A DNA stretch of 64,000 nt from Ophiura sarsii (Eukaryota > Echinodermata > Ophiuroidea > Amphilepidida > Ophiuridae), in assembly GCA_035610835.1 (NCBI GenBank), contig CM069449.1, positions 42,738,768 to 42,802,767 of the forward strand. Direction: 5' to 3'. Shown here one piece after another: positions 35,936 through 46,299 of the stretch (position 1 is the first letter of the stretch; the number at the start of each line of letters is the position of its first letter). Made by a program: the position numbers and the translations under genes. The notes beneath the pieces were generated by a model that worked only from the letters and a program-made list of their open reading frames with translations, made no database searches and was not told the origin of the DNA.

Positions 35936-38480
35936 AGATATCCAAGATGGCGTCCAAAATGGCCGCCAAAACTGGTCAAATCTCATAAAATGACATATAG
36001 CAATTACATTGTATGGTAAAAGTATAGTTTTAATAGTGGGATGTATGTAGTAGACCACTAGACACTCATATCCAGAAATTTTGCTCTGTTAACACGCCTA
36101 AATCCAAGATGGCCGCCAAAATGGCCGCCAAAAAAGGTAAAAGTTCATATATTGGCATATATAAACCAACATGTATGATCAGAGTATAGTTTTAACAATG
36201 GGATGCATCGGTTAGACCACTAAAAACTCATATCTAGTAATTTTACTTTGTTAACATACTTTAAAACCAAAATGGCCACCATATTAATGGCTAAAATTGG
36301 TCAAAAGTGGTTTAAAATTTCATAAAAAAGCATAATATCAGCTGAAACGTATGATGAAATTATAATTTTAACGATGGGATGTATGTGTTAGACCACTAGT
36401 AACTCATATCCAGTATTTTTGCTTTGTTAACATAGTCCAAAATCCAAAATGGCTGCCAAAATGGCCCCCAAAATGGTTCCCGAAGTTAATGCAAAAATTG
36501 TCAAATTCCATAAAATGGGATAATATCAACCTAAATGTATGATGAAAATATAGTTTCAAGGATGGGATGTATGTATTAGACCATAAGTAACTCATATCTA
36601 GTATTTTTGCTTTGTTAACATACTTAAAAATCCAAAATGGCCCCCAAAATGGGTCCCAAAATTACTGAACAAATTGTTTGAATTCCATAAAATAGGATAA
36701 TATCAACCAAAATATATGATGCAAGTACAGTTTAACTTTGGGGTGTATATAATAGACAACTAGTAACTCATATCCAGTATATTTGCATTGCAATAACATA
36801 CTTTAAAACCTAAGATGGCCACTAACATTGCCGCTGTAAATGTAAAAATAGTCTACATGAGTGTATGATAGTCCTAAATATATATTGTCAGAGTGTATAT
36901 TACATCAAATTCACCAAATAGTATGTTCTAAACTGCTAAGCTATTGCTTTTAGAAATAAGGCCCACCTCTATGACGATTTTGATTCAGTATCACTTTCCA
37001 AAGTGGCTGCCAGAATGCTGTCCCATTAGATGTTGAGGTATTGTTATTACATAGTATGGTCATTTACAATACAAAACAATTGTTTTTTGCCATTTTGGTT
37101 TTAAAGTATGTTAACAAAGTAAAAATACTAGATATGAGTTACTAGTGGTCTAATACATACATCCCATCCTTAAAAATATATTTTCATCATACATTTAGGT
37201 TGATATTATCCTATTTTATGGAATTTGACAATTATTGCAGCCACTTTGGGAACCATTTTGGGAACCATTTTGGGGGCCATTTTGGATTTGAACTGTGTTA
37301 ACAAAGCAAAAATACTGGATATAAGTCATTAGTGGTCTAATACATATATACCATCATTAAAACTATATTTATATCGTACATTTAGGTTGATATTATCCCA
37401 TTTTATGGAATTTGACAATTATTGCAGCCACTTCGGAAACCATTTGAGGAACCATTTGGGGACCATTTTGGATTTTGAACGGTGTTAACAAAGCAAAAAT
37501 ACTGGATATGAGTAACTAGTGGCCTAATACACATATACCATCATTAAAACTATATTTTTATCATACATTTAGGTTGATATTATCCCATTTTATGGAATTT
37601 GACAATTATTGCAGCCACTTTGGGAACCATTTTGGGAACCATTTTGGGGGCCATTTTGGATTTGAACTGTGTTAACAAAGCAAAAATACTGGATATAAGT
37701 TATTAGTGGTCTAATACATATATACCATCATTAAAACTATATTTATATCGTACATTTAGGTTGATATTATCCCATTTTATGGAATTTGACAATTATTGCA
37801 GCCACTTCGGAAACCATTTTAGGAACCATTTGGGGACCATTTTGGATTTTGAACGGTGTTAACAAAGCAAAAATACTGGATATGAGTAACTAGTGGTCTA
37901 ATACACATATACCATCATTAAAATTATATTTGTATCATACATTTAGGTTGATATTATCCCATTTTATGGAATTTGACAATTATTGCAGCCACTTCGGGAA
38001 CCATTTTGGGAACCATTTTGGGGGCCATTTTGGATTTTGAACTGTGTTAGCAAAGCAAAAATACTGGATATGAGTTAATAGTGGTTTAACACATACATCC
38101 CATCGTTAAAATTATATTTTCATCATATATTTCGGTTGATATTATCCTATTTTATGAAATTTTGACCACTTTTGACCAATTTTGGCCATTAATTTGGGGG
38201 CCATTTTGGTTTTAAAGTAGGTTAACAAAGTAAAATTACTAGATATGAGTTTGTAGTGGTCTAACACATACAGCCCATTGTTAAAACTATACTCTGATCA
38301 TACATGTTGGTTTATATATGCCAATATATGGAATTTTACCATATTTGGCGGCCATTTTGGCGGCCATCTTTGATTTAGGCGTGTTAACAAAGAAAAATGT
38401 CTGGATATGAGTGTCTAGTGGTCTACTACATACATCCCACTATTAAAACTATACTTTCACCATACAATTATGTTGCATTA
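35936..38480. repeat. 2.5-kb palindromic tandem array of CCAAAATGG-rich units
   Basis: Units of about 165-190 bp each carry a CCAAGATGGCCGCC or CCAAAATGGCC block, a conserved ATAGTTTTAAYRATGGGATG block, GTCTAACACAT-type sequence, and GCTTTGTTAACA. They run one way from 35936 to about 36880 and the opposite way from about 37080 to 38480. Outer units mirror one by one: 35936-36093 with 38390-38480, 36094-36262 with 38216-38390, and the third with 38043-38216. The right arm has extra copies, alternating two versions with a period near 373 bp (37236-38040). The spacer is about 200 bp. No coding frame is credible. Confidence 0.88.
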
Positions 38481-38798
38481 GATATTCGATAATTCGGAGA
38501 TCGACATTTTTAGGTGCGTTGACGTTAGTGAATTATGATCGAAATGATAGAACCCAGAACGCTTGACATAAAAGTTGTCTACCTCTAGCCCATCTTACTT
38601 TATATTGGGCAAAGGTTCCAACAGTTCTGACAGGTTTGTCAATATTAATGTGATTATTAGCTTTCAGTGTGTGTATTATGTATATTTCAAATAAAATATA
38701 CGTCCCCAAAATTCCCCAAAATGACAAATGTTTAGTCAAATAACTCGATAGTTCACCACTAGTTCATTATTTATTGAACACGATGGTCGCTTCAATGA
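38480..38798. other. No recognised feature
   Basis: AT-rich flank between the palindromic array and the tRNA-like sequence. A short minus-strand frame has no domain. Confidence 0.4.
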
Positions 38799-38880
38799 GT
38801 ATTCATGGCCAAGTGGTTGAGGCTATAGACTATAAATCTATTGAATTCTCCCCGCCTTGGTTCGAATCCTGCTGACCACC
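38799..38880 (+). pseudogene. Class-II (Ser-like) tRNA pseudogene with ATA anticodon
   Basis: An 82-base sequence keeps an A box (TGGCCAAGTGGTTGAGG), a 5-bp anticodon stem ATAGA/TCTAT, a B box GGTTCGAATCC, and TTTT just downstream. The body matches eukaryotic tRNA-Ser (GGCCGAGTGGTTAAGGC, ATCCTGC). The loop CTATAAA gives anticodon ATA at 38832-38834, which would read UAU (Tyr) and does not fit a Ser body. The acceptor stem has two mismatches, and the variable arm GAATTCTCCCC no longer pairs well. It is best read as a decayed tRNA-Ser copy or tRNA-derived retroposon. Confidence 0.7.
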
Positions 38881-40139
38881 TTTTGTTACAAAAACCGATT
38901 TAGTCTCTGTGAATTGGAAAATGGCGTATAGTTTACTCCGCACATTTCATTCATGGATGTTATCGTCTACCTCCAGAGTATCTTACTGCATTATTTCAAA
39001 GATGTTTAACATTTTAATGCCGGGAATCCTATAACCTTTGACAATTATTTTGCATTCCAATAAATGTGTTATTTTTTCCTTGGGAGTAATTTGCTGTTAA
39101 ACACGATGATAATATGTGGTAATTGTACCGGTTTATCGAAAGGAAGGAAATTATTTATATTATAAATATATTGTCATATTCCATATCCTAATTATTACCA
39201 GGAGGTCATGGGTTTTCTAAGGCCCAGTTCTTAATTTAGCCCATAAGACTAGACCATGCCGAAATGAGAAGGGTTTGAAATAAGCCGCTCCTAAACTATA
39301 TATCCTGCCTTCTTGCTCCATCAAACACTATCCTGCTCAGCCTATGATGAGTACACACTCAAACTCAAAATAAAACAAATTAATTTTGTTTAAAAATTGA
39401 AATTCATATTTAGGCCTATCTTTTATGCAAAACATACATTTCATAAATTAACAATTTTAAAAAAAAACAGAATTTTTTGTTTAGTGTGTTGATAAAAAAA
39501 AAATATTGGGACATTTTTTTTTTTAATTATTATTATTTTTAGGACATTTATTTATTTATTTGTTTTAAATATTTCCGATATTTCGTTTTTTAATTTATGT
39601 ATGTATGTGAGTAGTATAAGTTGAGGGGTGGTCTGGTAAAGATACTAATAGTTATATACTATAACTATGATCATGTTGTAATGACAGAGCCAATCGTGAC
39701 CAAAAGTGCTTGATGATCCAACAGTACAGCAGCAGCCCATGCATCCAGCTGGTATTTAAAACTTTTAAGCTTATCACTTATCAGACTTTTGCATGCCCGC
39801 GCACGGCCTACTGCCACATCGGTACGAATTATATCTTTTTACCGGCTGATATTGGAAATCATTTATAACACTTCATTGATTTAATTCTCTACGAAAAAAG
39901 AATGAAAAACATGGGACAGCGCAGCAGCAGGCCTTTTAAAACTTAGGTTTGGGAGTTTCTTCCATCTATTTTAGGTATGTGAAAATATGTACATCGTAAA
40001 ATATTGACCAACAACCCGGTATGTAAACAGCTGCAAAGTGCAGGCTTGCTGTCGAAAGAAAACGACGGTTTTGCTAGTAAACACAAATGAATTTAAATGC
40101 ATGATCAATCAACTTGATCATGATTCAGCCGTGTTTTAA
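38881..40139. other. No recognised feature
   Basis: AT-rich flank with T- and A-rich low-complexity sequence at 39420-39600. The 5' end of the Ngaro-like element probably lies somewhere in 39.9-40.2 kb, but no terminal repeat was found. Confidence 0.4.
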
Positions 40140-40329
40140 ATGCATGTCATGAATGTGCGCGCCCGCGTGTGCGTAAGTGCCCTACCAATGCGCGTGTTTG
40201 TGCAAGGCGCAGCTCGCGCGGTAAGCAAATTGCTGTCAAAAAGTGCTCCGTCATTTGGGCTGGAACATTTCCAGTCGTCACAACAGCAAACGCAGTGGAG
40301 CGTATTGTACGACTGGAGGATAAAGTCTA

Positions 40330-40905
40330 GATGCAGGATGCAGGGGACGCGCTACAACTCGAGATTGCGGGCGATGACCAACGACTAGTGGCAGAGACTG
40401 CTAACAATCCTCCGCCCAATATTAACCAAGTTGAGGTCAACGACGAACCAGGCAGTGAATTTGTCACCTTTTTCTGGCAGTGGTGTTGTTGGTGGCGAAA
40501 CTGGAGTCCAAAATGCGGCGGCCTCGGGCAGTGGTTATGCTCCGCTTTAGAGACACGGTGCTGTACAATCTAATGCCGACCATTTACTCCAAGGAACTGC
40601 CGGTGAGAATTTTGTGGCCAGTCTTTTCGTGGCTCTGGTAGAGGGGGGTCGGGTCAGCGCACCACAAATGGGTCATGCTTTGCGTTCAACAGAAAAGGTG
40701 GCTGCTCCCGTATCCCTTGCAAATTCAACCATGTTTGCCAATCGTGCAATACAGGGGGCACGGGGCATCATCATGCAAACGTGGTGGCAAAAAATAGTGT
40801 TGTTCACTTAAACGCTTGTAAAAAGTTAGGGACTAATCACTTTATAGGTTCTGGCACCTTTAATTGTCTTTGTTGTCCTTATCCTACTCCTGTCAACATT
40901 GACTC
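40330..40905 (+). pseudogene. Ngaro-like gag remnant with cysteine/histidine zinc finger
   Basis: A charged stretch (VERIVRLEDKV, then DAGDALQLEIAGDDQRLVAE) occupies 40295-40420. After two frame changes a Gly/Ser-rich region leads to CFAFNRKGGCSRIPCKFNHVC at about 40675-40735, then SCNTGGTGHH. The Cys/His pattern (C-x8-C-x4-C-x3-H, then CxxC...H) is the nucleic-acid-binding finger seen in DIRS/Ngaro first ORFs. At least two frameshifts and a stop just before 40911 break it. No independent start codon can be chosen. Confidence 0.6.
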
Positions 40906-40910
40906 CTAAC

Positions 40911-41875
40911 AGCCTCTGTTAGCTATTTATCCAAACAAAAAGGCTGCCAACATAATCAGGGAGGGCTTTTCAAAGGGTTTTAAATTGGGTTTTGAGGGTG
41001 AGAGACATCCGAGGGTGGGCCCAAATTTGAAATCAATAGATCTTAAACCTGCAGCTGCCCAAGATAAATTATTGAAGGAGGTCAACCTTAGGCGAATGGC
41101 GGGCCCCTTCAGTACCAGTCCTTTTCCCAATCTCATTGTTTCACCAATAGGCTTGGTGCCGAAATCAGATGTTGGAAAATTTCGGTTAATTCAACATTTA
41201 TCTCATCCTGAGGGCGGTTCTATTAATGATGGTATCAACAAGGCATTGTGCACAGTCCGTTATGCAACATTTGATGATGCGGTGAAACTAGTGTCAATAA
41301 ATGGGAAGGGCGCCTTGATGGCGAAAGCGGATGTTGAGTCAGCTTTTAGACTCTTACCTATTTCTCCTAGTGATTTTGAACTCCTCGGAATTAAACTTGG
41401 CAGTTATTATTTTGTTGACAAATCCCTTCCGATGGGGGCGTCCTGTTCTCCATTTTATTTTGAAACCTTTTCTACCTTTCTTGAATGGGCAGGGAAAAGG
41501 GAGTCGGGCTCAGATAATATATCCCATTATGTCGACGATTTCATATTCGTGTCGGCTTCTGAGGGTGGGTTATCATGTCAACACATAGATGACAGTTTCA
41601 ATAAGGTGTGTAGGGAGTTAGGCGTTCCATTAGCCAAAGATAAATCAGTTGCTCCTACCACTAAATTAGTGTATCTAGGCCTTGAGATCGATTCAGTTCG
41701 CCAGGTGGTATCAATCCTCGCGGATAAATTGGAAAAGATCACTAATAAGGTTCAGTCTGTACACAATTCATCCAAAGTCACGCTACAAACAACCTTGGCA
41801 CAAAATTCGTATTACAAGAGGGGCTCTATGCGATTTGAAAATGTGGATAGTTTTTTTGCGCAGCTTCAATGGTAG
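40911..41875 (+). pseudogene. Ngaro/DIRS-like reverse transcriptase
   Basis: The region opens in frame with YPNKKAANIIREGF. It then shows SPIGLVPKSDVGKFRLIQHLS (fingers), MAKADVESAFRLLPI (motif A with catalytic Asp), PMGASCSPFYFETF (motif B) and ISHYVDDFIFV (motif C; YVDD at 41528-41539). KLVYLGLEID follows as the thumb-start motif. Motif B in the form PMGASCSP and the absence of an upstream protease fit DIRS-group enzymes. Near 41770 the frame is lost by a deletion of roughly 100 bp, so the connection to RNase H is broken. All catalytic residues are present in this fragment. Confidence 0.85.
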
Positions 41876-42300
41876 TGCGATTATCCCAGAGCAGTTTTGG
41901 TGCGAAGATCGCGATTTACAATTTTTTACTGATGCAAGTGGTGAGATAGGTTTCGGGGTGTTTTTTACAAGGCGACTGGTTTCAAGGTCACTGGCCTGCA
42001 AAGTGCAAATCAGCGAAACGTTCCATTGCTTGGCTAGAGTTTTTTTCCTGTAGTTGTTGCGATAGTTGTTTGGGGTGTGTTATTGAAAGGAAAGCGCGTG
42101 ATTATACGGTCAGATAATGCAGCTGTGGTAGCTATAATCAATAAACAATCATCAAAATGCCCCGAGATTATGAAATTAATTCGATTTTTTGTTCTTCAAT
42201 GTCTCAAATTCAATGTTGCTTTTTCGGCGCGTCACATTCCAGGCGTAAACAATAACATCGCTGATGCATTATCACGCTTTCAGGATGGATCGCTTTTGGG
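41876..42300 (+). pseudogene. RNase H domain of the Ngaro-like element, frameshifted
   Basis: In one frame the start reads DLKMWIVFLRSFNG, then LQFFTDASGEIGFGVFF, with the first catalytic Asp in TDAS (about 41925). A frameshift around 42045 moves to the frame from 42077, with VIIRSDNAAVVAIIN (third acidic position) and HIPGVNNNIADALSRF. The conserved E of SETFHCLAR lies between them. The HIPG/NxxADALSR end is the usual boundary between RNase H and the following recombinase in DIRS-type polyproteins. Confidence 0.8.
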
Positions 42301-43055
42301 AAGCTGCGCCAAGTTCATCGCCGGTGGGCGCTCTCGTTCCGGAATTCCTTTGGACCCTTTAGAGACCGAAGCTCAGAGGCTAATTCATGCATCTTTGGCC
42401 AGTAGCTCTTTTGCGACTTATCGTCGCGGCGTTGAAAGTTTTGATCTTTTTCGCACGCGTCTAGGTGTTACCTGCGCATGGCCTGCTCCTACTCCTCACA
42501 TCATTGCTTTCATCTCTCATTTGTCAATTGAAGGGAAAGCCCCTTCCACAATTGGCACCTATTTAGCATCAGTCGCATTTGCTCACAAAGTTAATGGTTG
42601 GGTTGACCCTACAGACAATTTTGTGATCTCAAAACTTAGGGAGGGTTCCCGGCGTTCAAAAGGGCAACCCGATAGTCGATCTCCCATCACCATTCCTATT
42701 TTGAGACATGTGTGCCAATCATTGCAAGGTATTTGTGCCTCAATGTTTGAGGTATCATTATTTAGGGCAGCTCTTCTTTTAGCATTTTTTGGTTTTTTAA
42801 GGGTGGATGAATTCACAGCTATTTCCAAAAACTCTGACTTATCTCGCATTTTGAACCGCAAGGATGTTACTATCAATGAGGGTTTCATGGATGTGGTGAT
42901 TAGGTTCTCAAAAACTGACCAAAGAGGGGAGTCGGTAACTCTTCGATTTGAACAAGGTAGCAATGACAAAGCTATGACTGAGTACTTACGCATCAGACCG
43001 ATTGGTGAGGGCCCTCTTTTCATTCATTTTTGCTTGTCCCCCCTCACACGTTATC
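42301..43055 (+). pseudogene. Tyrosine recombinase, N-terminal and core part (interrupted)
   Basis: After RNase H the frame continues with an SAM-like core-binding domain: SSSFATYRRGVESFDLF and STIGTYLASVAFAHK. The catalytic domain starts with LLLAFFGFLRVDEFT, where the Arg is the first catalytic residue of the family. The following beta region includes VVIRFSKTDQRG with a Lys at the usual position. The host sequence stops at 43055 where a LINE begins. The rest of the catalytic domain lies on the far side of the LINE at 45267. Reading runs in frame into the LINE, so a long open frame here is a chance fusion. Confidence 0.85.
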
Positions 43056-43059
43056 ATAA

Positions 43060-44023
43060 TGCTCGACAATGCTCGATCTGTAAGGACGACATTGAGATTG
43101 ATATCCCATCACTCCAATGTAATGAGTGCAGCAAATGGACTCATGCAAGCTGTGAAGGGATCTTTCCCGTCAATCAAGCCATAGAGGGAAAGGTAATATA
43201 TTGTGAGTGTCCTATATGCTGCCTTCCAAATATTTCTAAGTCATCCTTATTCACAATATCTGATCTTGAGCTTTCAAATATGTTTGACAGCTTGGAAGAT
43301 TCGTTGGATAATCCGCAGTCTTTCCAGGCAGATAAAATGGTAACATCGAGTCCTCGCCCCAAAGCCACCAAAACCAAACCAAAAGCGGTAAAAGTCATGT
43401 TAGTTAACTGTAGGAGCTTAAAAAGTGATCGTAAGCAACATGCCCTCTTGGATCTCGTTGAAACCCACAAGCCAGACATTATCTTTGGACAGGAATCCCA
43501 CATAGATGCCACATTTTCCTCCTCAGAAGTGTTTCCACCAGGATATACTATCTCCAGAAAAGATAGGAATATTCACGGTGGTGGTGTATTTGTTGCGATA
43601 ACAGACAACCTTGTATCTTCAACTGAGGTCAATCTTGATACCAAATGCGAGATTAACTGGTGTAAGATAAACATAGTAGGTGGTAAGCCACTGTTCATTG
43701 CTTCCTACTACAGACCAACTAATGAGAACCCAGTACCTGTGGTTGAATTAGGTGCATCTTTAAAGAAATTGTCTTGTAATGGTGTAGTTCCAAATATTAT
43801 TATAGGTGGAGATTTTAACCTCCCCAGCATAGACTGGAAGAAACACAACATAAAACCTAACCCACAGTATGGCTACAAAGTAAACCGTGCCCTGCTAGAT
43901 ATTGTTGAGGAACATGGTTTGCATCAGCATGTCCATGAACCAACACGCTTAGAGAACATATTAGATCTCCTATTCACCACAAATCCTAATCTTGTAGAGC
44001 ATGTTAAGAATTACATGGCATGA
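43060..44023 (+). pseudogene. PHD finger plus AP-endonuclease part of a LINE ORF
   Basis: CSICKDDIEIDIPSLQCNEC and SKWTHASC, then YCECPIC (43074-43220), give the C4HC3 pattern of a PHD finger, a chromatin-reading fold in cellular proteins. A Ser/Lys linker follows. The endonuclease starts with VMLVNCRSLKSD (43398) and has DIIFGQESHID, then FVAITDNLV and IIIGGDFNLPSIDW (catalytic DFN, about 43800). The frame ends at 44023 one step before the SDH motif, which is found in the overlapping frame at 44020 (MSDHKVV). One base change therefore split the endonuclease at its last catalytic block. Confidence 0.85.
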
Positions 44024-44787
44024 GTGACCACAAAGTAGTAACAGCCACCGTTAACATCAAGGCTAAACTAAAAAGGAAACCACCTCGTAAGATCTTTCTT
44101 TTCAGGAAAATGAATGAGGAAGGGATCCGTAAGGATGCCTCTAAATTTCATAATAGTTTCTTTGAATCCACAGATTACGAGCAACGATCTACTAGTGGTA
44201 ATTGGACATTGCTCAAACCAAAGGTCAATGATATGTTAAAAGCTCATGTACCTCAAAAAATGATCAAACAAAGATGGGATGTTCCCTGGATGACCAGATC
44301 AATCCGTAGACTAATTCGTAAAAAGAAGAGAGTCTACAATGCTTATAAACGCAATCCAAGTGTCAACATGTGGGGAAAATTCACAAAGTTAAGAAAAACA
44401 GTGCAAAAGGAGCTCAGTCATTCAAAAAATGAATACTTGCTAGGTCTCCTTGAGGATCCCTTGAAACCAAATTCAAATCCATCTGTGAGTAAAAAATTCT
44501 GGAGTCATGTGAAAAGTCTTAAGCGAGATGGTACAGGTATATCCACACTGAAGGTTAATGGAAAAGAGATGGTTAACGCAACAGACAAAGCAAATGCCCT
44601 GAGTCAGCAGTACAGTAGTGTTTTTACAACCGAAGATTTATCCCATGTTCCGCGTGTAGCTGGTACACCTGTGCCCTCAATTGAACTCCCTTTGGTTTAT
44701 CCGCAGGAATCTTTGGAGGTGCGCGAAGTACGTGAAACAACAAATGTACTTCGCACGCAGTACAGCGCAGAGAAGCCCGATTTGTAA
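44020..44787 (+). pseudogene. LINE endonuclease end and pre-RT linker
   Basis: Begins with the SDHKVVTATV block that completes the endonuclease, then a basic linker (RSIRRLIRKKKRVYNAYKR) and the KKFWSHVKSLKRDG and ALSQQYSSVFTTED motifs that normally lead into a CR1/jockey reverse transcriptase. Instead the frame ends at 44787 in a small inverted repeat, GCGCGAAGTAC facing GTACTTCGCACGC (44716-44760), which marks the deletion joint. The second copy of the linker, from 46301, differs at two codons (Pro to Ser, Gln to Lys). Confidence 0.8.
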
Positions 44788-45266
44788 CCAATAACCACAA
44801 AAGAACAGAGGGCACGGTAACAAATATTTTACAAGACCTGCAGTGGCCCTCCTTAGAGCAAAGACGAAGAAATAACAGATTAGCAATCCTATATAAAATT
44901 CAAAATGACCAAATTGCCATTCCTATCCCGCACTACCTGTGCAGACAGGCTGTTCAAACCAGGCAATTCCATCCACAGAGATTTAGTATCGTTCCAACTC
45001 ACACCGACTCATATAAGTTCAGCTTCTATCCCCGCACAATTAAGGACTGGAATTCACTGACACCCTCAATGTACAATGCCAAATCTCTTGAAATTTTCAA
45101 GCACTGCATTCAAAAATTATAATATATTGCTCATATCATGTGTAGTTGTAGTTGTAGATTAAGATTATGTATTCTAGTGTCTATTTTCAATTGTCGCCAT
45201 TATGCATTCCTCTGTTAGATATTGCATTTTGCAACTTTGCAGAGTATACGTTATAGATAGATAGAT

Positions 45267-45475
45267 CAATTTGCCAGCTTATTAAAGAAAGGTATCAGTT
45301 CAATAGGCTTAGAACACAAGAATTTTTCCCCTCATAGCTTTAGGATTGGGGCGGCTACAACCGCCGCTGTTGGGGTATTCCTATTAAACCAATGGGGCGT
45401 TGGCAATCGTCAGCTATGATGCTTTACATCAGGCCACATCGTATTATTCACTCAAATGCTTGGGCCTTGTAGGTG
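45267..45475 (+). pseudogene. Tyrosine recombinase, C-terminal catalytic part
   Basis: Directly after the LINE the reading resumes with QFASLLKKG, then FSPHSFRIGAATTAA (the HxxR box; 45325-45375) and, after a one-base shift near 45390, GRWQSSAMMLYIRP, in which the Tyr is the likely nucleophile. These boxes are what the part ending at 43055 lacks. Positions and motif order show that the two parts were one domain before the LINE insertion. An identical copy is at 47463-47671. Confidence 0.82.
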
Positions 45476-45655
45476 TTTTTTGTCATCCTCGTTAAGGGGG
45501 GGGGGGGTAGTTTGTCGGGTTTTTTCTATGTTCTTTAATCAATATATATGCTAATTTATTGTTGCTTTTTTTTTTTCTTCCCCCCCCCCCCTTTTTTTTT
45601 GGTTTGCTTGTGTTTTCCTCTTTTTTTCTTTTCTTAAAACAAATTTGATTGCACA
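45476..45655. other. Poly-G, poly-C and pyrimidine spacer
   Basis: G run at 45496-45507, C run near 45581-45591 and several T runs. The end TTTCTTTTCTT...GATTGCACAG just before the SGNH frame resembles a 3' splice site, but splicing is unproven. Confidence 0.5.
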
Positions 45656-46186
45656 GGTCGCACTTGGATTGTTGGCGACAGCTTTGTTGATTGGGCCGGC
45701 AAATACAGATCACAACTTAAAGGTGGTGGTGCAACTTTTTGGATTGGCGAGGGAGGTGCCAGGCTAAGTAGAGCGTTAGAGTTGATACAATATAACTTGT
45801 CTTGTCATCCATTTCCCTCTACTATCATAATACATGCAGGTACCTGTGATTTGCACACTGCCCCCATATTTGACATAAGACAACGCGTTCTGGACACGCT
45901 GACCGCGGTACGTAATCTTTTACCACACACACGAATTATTTGGTCAGATATATTGCTCAGGCGTTATTACCATGATGAGTCCAAGGCAGGTGGAGGTAAA
46001 TCATGCGTCATCACACTTAACAAATACGCTTTCAAAGTTTGCAAGTCTATGGGTAAGGCACATGTGGTCCGTCATTATAAAGTTATCCACCCTTCAGATA
46101 AGTCTATGTACAGATATGATGGGCTGCACATGTCTCCTAAAGGCAACGATGTTTTGAGACGATCTTTGCAAATGGCCCTTCTTTAG
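45656..46186 (+). CDS. SGNH/GDSL hydrolase of the Ngaro-like element
   Basis: The frame is open from before 45656 and ends with a stop at 46186, about 176 codons. Block I reads TWIVGDSFVDWAG, with the Ser of GDSF as expected nucleophile. GTCDLHT fills the place of block III (GxND), with Asn replaced by Cys-Asp order. DGLHMSPKGNDVL is block V with the Asp-x-x-His pair. The size and block order fit the esterase-like SGNH fold, which Ngaro elements are known to carry. The substrate is unknown. The first Met (45782) lies after block I, so the real start must be upstream or reached by splicing or readthrough. This is the least damaged ORF of the element. Confidence 0.75.
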   Translation, partial: GRTWIVGDSFVDWAGKYRSQLKGGGATFWIGEGGARLSRALELIQYNLSCHPFPSTIIIHAGTCDLHTAPIFDIRQRVLDTLTAVRNLLPHTRIIWSDILLRRYYHDESKAGGGKSCVITLNKYAFKVCKSMGKAHVVRHYKVIHPSDKSMYRYDGLHMSPKGNDVLRRSLQMALL

Positions 46187-46299
46187 TTCCCACAGGCATT
46201 GACCTTTACCACCCCTTCTGATTAAATTGGCAAAATTTACTTCTTCTTTTGTTAGGCTCTTTCGCCGGGGGGGGGGGGGGGTGGGGGTCTGGTCAAGTC

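Larger units (their letters stand above)
43056..45266 (+). mobile_element. CR1-like LINE with PHD finger and endonuclease, reverse transcriptase missing
   Basis: Inserted in the tyrosine recombinase, it runs from ATAATGCTCG to a short AGATAGATAGAT tail. It encodes a PHD finger, an apurinic-type endonuclease and a basic linker. It then jumps at about 44740-44810 to a C-terminal region (LQDLQWPSLEQRRRNNRL near 44840-44890; FYPRTIKDWNSLTP near 45020), which ends at 45122. The reverse transcriptase palm is absent. PHD and esterase domains are established in CR1-like LINEs. ACGTTAT occurs at 43048-43054 and at 45248-45254, but host sequence resumes only 12 bases later, so the target duplication is uncertain. 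Confidence 0.82.

Noticed and set aside
36090..38400. CCAAAATGG blocks as CArG (SRF) sites.
   Set aside because: The central A/T stretch is five, not six, bases in most copies, so the motif does not fit.
42077..44023. A 648-codon frame joining RNase H, tyrosine recombinase, PHD finger and endonuclease looked like a novel multidomain protein.
   Set aside because: The join at 43055/43056 is a LINE inserted in frame by chance; the missing recombinase boxes resume at 45267.
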